Positions 61,301 to 64,000 of a stretch of DNA of 64,000 nt are shown one piece after another. The position numbers were made by a program, and so were the translations under genes. Position 1 is the stretch's first letter. Each line of letters opens with the position of its first letter. Under the pieces are notes generated by a model, which saw nothing but the letters and a program-made list of their open reading frames with translations, searched no databases and was not told where the DNA came from. This DNA comes from Wenzhouxiangella sp. XN201 (GTDB taxonomy: Bacteria; Pseudomonadota; Gammaproteobacteria; Xanthomonadales; Wenzhouxiangellaceae). The stretch is taken from contig NZ_JAAIVI010000017.1 of assembly GCF_011008905.1 (NCBI RefSeq), positions 434,001 to 498,000 on the forward strand. Direction: 5' to 3'.

Positions 61301-62601
61301 TAGCGATCCCGGATGGCGATACGGCGGGTGTCTCCGATTCGTTATCGGTGACCCCCAGCGAGAACATCGTCGATGTCAATCTCTATTTACGCGGGGATCA
61401 TGATTGGGTTGGTGATCTTGTCTTCAGCCTGACCCATCCTGATAGCTCGACTCAGGCCATCGTGGTCGACCAACCGGGTGTGACGAACGGCGGTTTTGGC
61501 TGTTCCGCTGACGATTTTGATCTCTGGCTCGATGACGAAGGCACGGATGGGCCGGTAGAAGATCAGTGTGGCGGTTCGCCCCCTGCGCTGTTCGGTAACC
61601 CCACGCCCAACGAGGCCCTGTCGGTCTTTGACGGCTTGGCCAGTGATGGAACCTGGACGCTGAATGCCGCGGACGTTGCCGGTGATTTCAGTGGCACCCT
61701 GGCAGAATGGTGCCTGGAGATTTCTTACGAGACAGCCGCTTCCTACACGCTGATCTACACGGCCGGCGCCAACGGTTCAGTCACCGGTACTACACCGCAG
61801 ACGGTCGACCACGGCGGCGACGGCACGTCGGTCGAAGCGGTACCGGATGCCAACTACCATTTCGTGCAGTGGAGCGATGGCAACACCGCCAACCCGCGCA
61901 CGGACACCAATGTGACCTCCGACATCACAGTCGAAGCCGAATTCGCCATCGATACCTATCAGCTAACCTACACGGCTGGCGCCAACGGATCGATCAGCGG
62001 CACGACGCCGCAGACGGTCGACCACGGCAGCGACGGAACCTCGGTCGAAGCGGTCCCCGACACCGGCTATCACTTTGTTCAGTGGAGCGACGCCAGCACC
62101 GCCAATCCGCGCACCGATACCAATGTGCAGGCCGATGTGACGGTGGAAGCTGAATTCGAGATCAATTCCTACACGGTCACCTTCGTCGACCATGACGGCA
62201 GCGAACTGAAGGCTGAAACCGTGGATCACGGTTCGGCGGCGACGGCTCCGGCCGATCCCACGCGCGAGGGCTACACTTTCACCGGCTGGGATGTCCCCTT
62301 CGACAACGTCACAGGCAACCTGACGGTGACGGCCCAGTACGAGATCAATAGCTACACGCTGACCTATACGGTCGGCGCCAACGGCACTATCAGCGGCACG
62401 ACAACGCAGACCGTCGACCACGGCAGCGACGGCGCGTCGGTCGAAGCGGTGCCGGACAGCGGCTACTTCTTCTCGCAGTGGAGCGACGGCAGCACCGAGA
62501 ACCCGCGCACGGATGCGGGCGTCACTTCCGATGTCACGGTCGAAGCGGAGTTTCTGAGTATCTCGGTCTTCTCCGACCGCTTCGAAGATGCCGGTCCGTA
62601 G
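58393..62601 (+). CDS. Large secreted S8 subtilisin-family protease with P-domain and InlB-type repeats
   Basis: I choose GTG 58393, as it yields a signal peptide (M-K-N-Q-H then a helix I-T-Q-L-V-S-I-V-L-T-A) and lies well downstream of the promoter; a TTG at 58309 is possible. The 1402-residue product has a propeptide-like region (to about 295), a subtilisin domain with Asp321 (N-D-S-G-M-D), His350 (H-G-T-H-V), Asn464 (A-A-G-N-D-G) and Ser562 (G-T-S-M-A-S-P), a beta region with V-T-M-T-W-T-D-P near 660, a convertase P-like domain (about 963-1110) and four InlB/Flg_new-like repeats (about 1118-1390). It probably leaves the cell by type II secretion; that is inferred. Confidence 0.9.
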   Translation: MKNQHVDRKRITQLVSIVLTAIFLSSVVWAADGPEKPGSRSPDALTLEYFMVPQALVGQLPADAELIHGYQGRWLVRTPANSLPLQLRRLSSELEDRQSLSYRSWRGTVDGYEPEALSAHTNSYFLLSLVGPLDARWRDEIEAQDLTIVDHASPYGLVVRGDSARIQDAATSIVTSQGFQVIRHALPLPESSRIAPKVSDWLSGRATAAAVGMRMSGERALVRVIFHADADLSNVHRRVLAILQQGPEYRPGRRAAQFLATAPGLSRLLEDVPEVAFVHGEYPRRKFNNLAAKDYIINAEPVWTEPGLGYTGSGIIAGVNDSGMDLSHPDFPAGSVVAFLGTETETDNAHGTHVTGTVAGRGAASSPNNTSNCGDQTTPLPDARGIAWNASITHNNIFDGGSTTETGMMQWHAQQGADLTNNSWGYTTTYGYLAQTADIDAAVRDADPSTSISDQMTIIFAAGNDGPTSETIGTPGNAKNAITVGASQNDRCGSYVPSNCSGPGIDSMACFSGRGPAQQRIKPDVVAPGSDVLSTESTDPSATNPWEQAWTGSEYALMPGTSMASPVVAGAAAVFMEAHLDRHGAMPSPALVKAALINTATDMGFGFPSMDQGWGRINLRKAIEGPVPDGIRYFDQHEVDHLSTGESWDTSIAVDSSTEPFRVTMTWTDPPGAGGCDPCHINDLDLIITAPDGTVYRGNQFTAAWSEPDPAGRDAINNVENVYVESPVTGEWQIEVASVSTAQNPPDLSGQDFSLVMTGELADTGVLLDPFEMSVCSSEGSVDSTLTLSEQFGGTTDLSVASLPAGASESYSENPVVYPINQSVLTISGLGSVASGSYDIEAIAIDDADPGNTASAFLTLNVDSATPDQTTLQSPADSSAGISLQPSLSWNAAIDASEYRVDIATDSGFSSIVHAATVAGTSYDLPVALNESTTYYWRVTAVNSCGDGVVSSAFSFITESIVQVCSAPNVAIPDGDTAGVSDSLSVTPSENIVDVNLYLRGDHDWVGDLVFSLTHPDSSTQAIVVDQPGVTNGGFGCSADDFDLWLDDEGTDGPVEDQCGGSPPALFGNPTPNEALSVFDGLASDGTWTLNAADVAGDFSGTLAEWCLEISYETAASYTLIYTAGANGSVTGTTPQTVDHGGDGTSVEAVPDANYHFVQWSDGNTANPRTDTNVTSDITVEAEFAIDTYQLTYTAGANGSISGTTPQTVDHGSDGTSVEAVPDTGYHFVQWSDASTANPRTDTNVQADVTVEAEFEINSYTVTFVDHDGSELKAETVDHGSAATAPADPTREGYTFTGWDVPFDNVTGNLTVTAQYEINSYTLTYTVGANGTISGTTTQTVDHGSDGASVEAVPDSGYFFSQWSDGSTENPRTDAGVTSDVTVEAEFLSISVFSDRFEDAGP
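61745..62560 (+). repeat. Tandem InlB-type coding repeats in the protease C-terminus
   Basis: Four units of about 65-70 residues. Units 1, 2 and 4 share Y-T-x-G-A-N-G-x-(V/I), T-x-Q-T-V-D-H-G, S-V-E-A-V-P-D and W-S-D-x-(N/S)-T. Unit 3 is a different, shorter relative (V-D-H-D-G-S-E-L-K, G-Y-T-F-T-G-W-D-V-P). DNA of units 1, 2 and 4 is highly similar, so recent duplication or gene conversion is likely. Confidence 0.85.
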
Positions 62602-62638
62602 CCCACGACAGCGCGCCCCGAAACCGACGCGAATCGTC

Positions 62639-62660
62639 GTCCCGGACCCCGATCCGGGAC
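62639..62660. repeat. Perfect short palindrome downstream of the protease gene
   Basis: GTCCCGGA (62639-62646) and TCCGGGAC (62653-62660) are perfect complements around a 6-base loop. No T-run. Confidence 0.6.
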
Positions 62661-62713
62661 CTCGCACATTCACGCCGGCACGGCAAAACTCACTGCCAGC
62701 CGAAGCGTGCAAG

Positions 62714-62745
62714 GCCCCGGATAACCGCTTCGCGGTTTCCGGGGC
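62714..62745. repeat. Two-tier hairpin between the protease gene and trpE
   Basis: GCCCCGG (62714-62720) pairs with CCGGGGC (62739-62745); inside, AACCG pairs with CGGTT. There is no T-tract, so termination is uncertain. Confidence 0.5.
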
Positions 62746-62762
62746 GACATAGTTGCTGTTGA

Positions 62763-62791
62763 TGGCCAGCCCGCGCTTGGGCGCATACAAT
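62763..62791 (+). promoter_or_regulatory. Possible trpE promoter
   Basis: TGGCCA (62763-62768), a 17-base spacer and TACAAT (62786-62791), about 20 bases before the trpE ATG. The -35 is weak. No trp leader peptide with Trp codons is apparent. Confidence 0.4.
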
Positions 62792-62810
62792 AGCCGGCTC
62801 GTTCTTTTCG

Positions 62811-64000
62811 ATGGATGGCCCAGTGGATTCGGCCCGTTTTGAGGAATTCGCCCGCGAAGGCTACAACCGCATTCCGGTCTGGCGCTCGATTGCGGCCGAC
62901 CTGGATACGCCGCTGTCGGTCTACCTGAAGCTGGCCGACGGCCCCAACGCCTTTTTGCTCGAATCGGTCGAGGGCGGCGAGAACTGGGGTCGATATTCCA
63001 TAATCGGCCTGCCGTGCCGCCGCGCCTGGCGCGCCACGGGTCGCACGCTCGAATCCCTGGAATACGGCCGCGTCGTCGAGCGTAGCGACGACATCGACCC
63101 GCTCGAACAGATCGACGCCCTGGTCAAAAGCCGCAAGGCCCCCGAGCTGGACGAACTGCCCGGCTTCAGTGGCGGCCTGGTCGGCTACTTCGGCTACGAG
63201 ACGGTCGCCCACCTCGAACCCAGGCTGGATTTTTCGGCCAAGCCCGACGAGCTGGGCGTGCCCGAGATCCTGCTGCTGGAAGCCGAGGAACTGGCCGTGT
63301 TCGACAACCTGGCCGGCCGGCTCTACCTGATCGTCAATGCCGACCCGGACGAAGAACAAGCCTGGGACCACACCAATCGCCGCCTCGACCAGCTCGTCCA
63401 TCGCCTGCGCAGCGGCTCGCCCGGCTACCCGCCGCCGGTCTCGCTCGAAGCCCCGGGCGAGGATGATTTCCGCTTCGGCTTTGCCGAAAAGGACTTCAAG
63501 GACGCGGTTGCGCGCATCAAGCAATACATCCTCGACGGCGACACCATGCAGGTGGTGCTGTCCCAGCGCATGAGCGTGGACCTGGCCGCCCGGCCGCTCG
63601 ACGTCTACCGGGCCTTGAGAAGCCTCAATCCCTCGCCCTACATGTACTTTTTCGATTTCGGCGACTTCCAGGTCGTCGGCTCCTCGCCCGAAGTGCTGGT
63701 GCGCGTGTCCGACCGCGAGGCCATGGTGCGCCCCATCGCCGGCACACGCCCGCGCGGCAAGACGGCCGAAGAGGATCGCCGCCTTGAAGAGGAACTCAAG
63801 GCCGATCCCAAGGAACTGGCCGAGCACCTGATGCTCATCGACCTGGGCCGCAACGACATTGGCCGCATCGCCGCCACCGGCACGGTCGAGCTGACCGACC
63901 GCATGGTCATCGAGCGCTACTCGCACGTCATGCACCTGGTCTCGGAAGTCCACGGCCAGCTCGACACCGACATGAGCGCGATTGACGTGCTGCGCGCCAC
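62811..64000 (+). CDS. trpE: Anthranilate synthase component I TrpE, N-terminal part (runs off the window)
   Basis: About 396 residues are visible, open to the last base. The start is ATG 62811 (M-D-G-P-V-D-S-A-R-F); GTG 62823 is an alternative. Family text includes G-Y-N-R-I-P-V (about residues 17-23), L-L-E-S-V-E-G-G-E-N-W-G-R-Y-S-I-I-G (about 48-65, the tryptophan-binding LLES motif), S-G-G-L-V-G-Y-F-G-Y (about 118-127), G-D-T-M-Q-V-V-L-S-Q-R (about 244-254), P-Y-M-Y-F and G-S-S-P-E-V-L-V, then P-I-A-G-T-R-P-R-G and D-L-G-R-N-D-I-G-R. It makes anthranilate from chorismate with TrpG. Confidence 0.95.
   Translation, partial: MDGPVDSARFEEFAREGYNRIPVWRSIAADLDTPLSVYLKLADGPNAFLLESVEGGENWGRYSIIGLPCRRAWRATGRTLESLEYGRVVERSDDIDPLEQIDALVKSRKAPELDELPGFSGGLVGYFGYETVAHLEPRLDFSAKPDELGVPEILLLEAEELAVFDNLAGRLYLIVNADPDEEQAWDHTNRRLDQLVHRLRSGSPGYPPPVSLEAPGEDDFRFGFAEKDFKDAVARIKQYILDGDTMQVVLSQRMSVDLAARPLDVYRALRSLNPSPYMYFFDFGDFQVVGSSPEVLVRVSDREAMVRPIAGTRPRGKTAEEDRRLEEELKADPKELAEHLMLIDLGRNDIGRIAATGTVELTDRMVIERYSHVMHLVSEVHGQLDTDMSAIDVLRA

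Noticed and set aside
62602-62810. gph (phosphoglycolate phosphatase) remnant between the protease gene and trpE
   Set aside because: Looked for haloacid-dehalogenase motifs in all frames of the gap; none found, only hairpins.

Overview
The window is a dense, GC-rich (about 65 percent by eye) chromosomal segment of a Gram-negative bacterium. It carries housekeeping genes on both strands, with no plasmid, phage, insertion-sequence transposase, tRNA, rRNA or CRISPR signature. Gene content (type II secretion pseudopilin block, pilMNOPQ, hemJ, nudE, erpA, lipid A/Kdo genes, pcm-like gene beside tolC, panD beside pgi, rpe/trpE) points to a gammaproteobacterium. I infer something near the Xanthomonadales/Wenzhouxiangella-like group; this rests on gene order and protein style, not on a marker-gene comparison.

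Layout. 1-4970: 3' part of a type II secretion operon, gspG(partial)-H-I-J-K-L-M-N, with start/stop overlaps at most junctions. 5030-6359: an inositol-monophosphatase-family phosphatase and nudE. 6580-14645: hemJ, erpA, an AmpE-like gene, a secreted amidohydrolase and a minus-strand attE-permease-attH transport operon, with long palindromic repeats in the gaps between them. 14771-16783: a promoter, structured leader and strong terminator ahead of panD, then pgi. 16790-24203: a lipoprotein, a MATE pump, sppA, a sodium:alanine symporter and a di-heme oxidoreductase. 24234-30279: minus-strand run mrcA, an unknown gene, a Tyr-rich lipoprotein and mnmG. 30497-38254: pilMNOPQ followed by a 900-residue Ig-like lipoprotein where many relatives have aroK/aroB. 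38346-41541: hutG-hutF-DUF938-msrC operon. 41520-49887: sixA, a PLP dehydratase, pepN, an amidase, a second secreted amidohydrolase and thiC. 50061-57559: pcm-like gene, tolC, waaA, lpxL, a GT-B-like protein, an O-antigen ligase-like protein and purC. 57612-64000: rpe, a very large secreted subtilisin and the start of trpE.

Functional themes. Envelope biogenesis and export dominate: type II secretion, type IV pilus assembly, PBP1A, lipid A/Kdo/O-antigen steps, TolC, SppA, several lipoproteins and a large exported protease that could be a type II secretion client. The rest is core metabolism (pantothenate, glycolysis, thiamine, purine, tryptophan, histidine degradation) and Fe-S or redox repair.

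Less expected content. (1) Two dispersed palindromic repeat families, one flanking the AmpE-like gene right after stop codons, the other present three times and in one case apparently supplying coding sequence. (2) A self-contained promoter-RNA-terminator unit just upstream of panD. (3) Large lineage-specific exported proteins inserted at otherwise conserved loci (after pilQ; between rpe and trpE).
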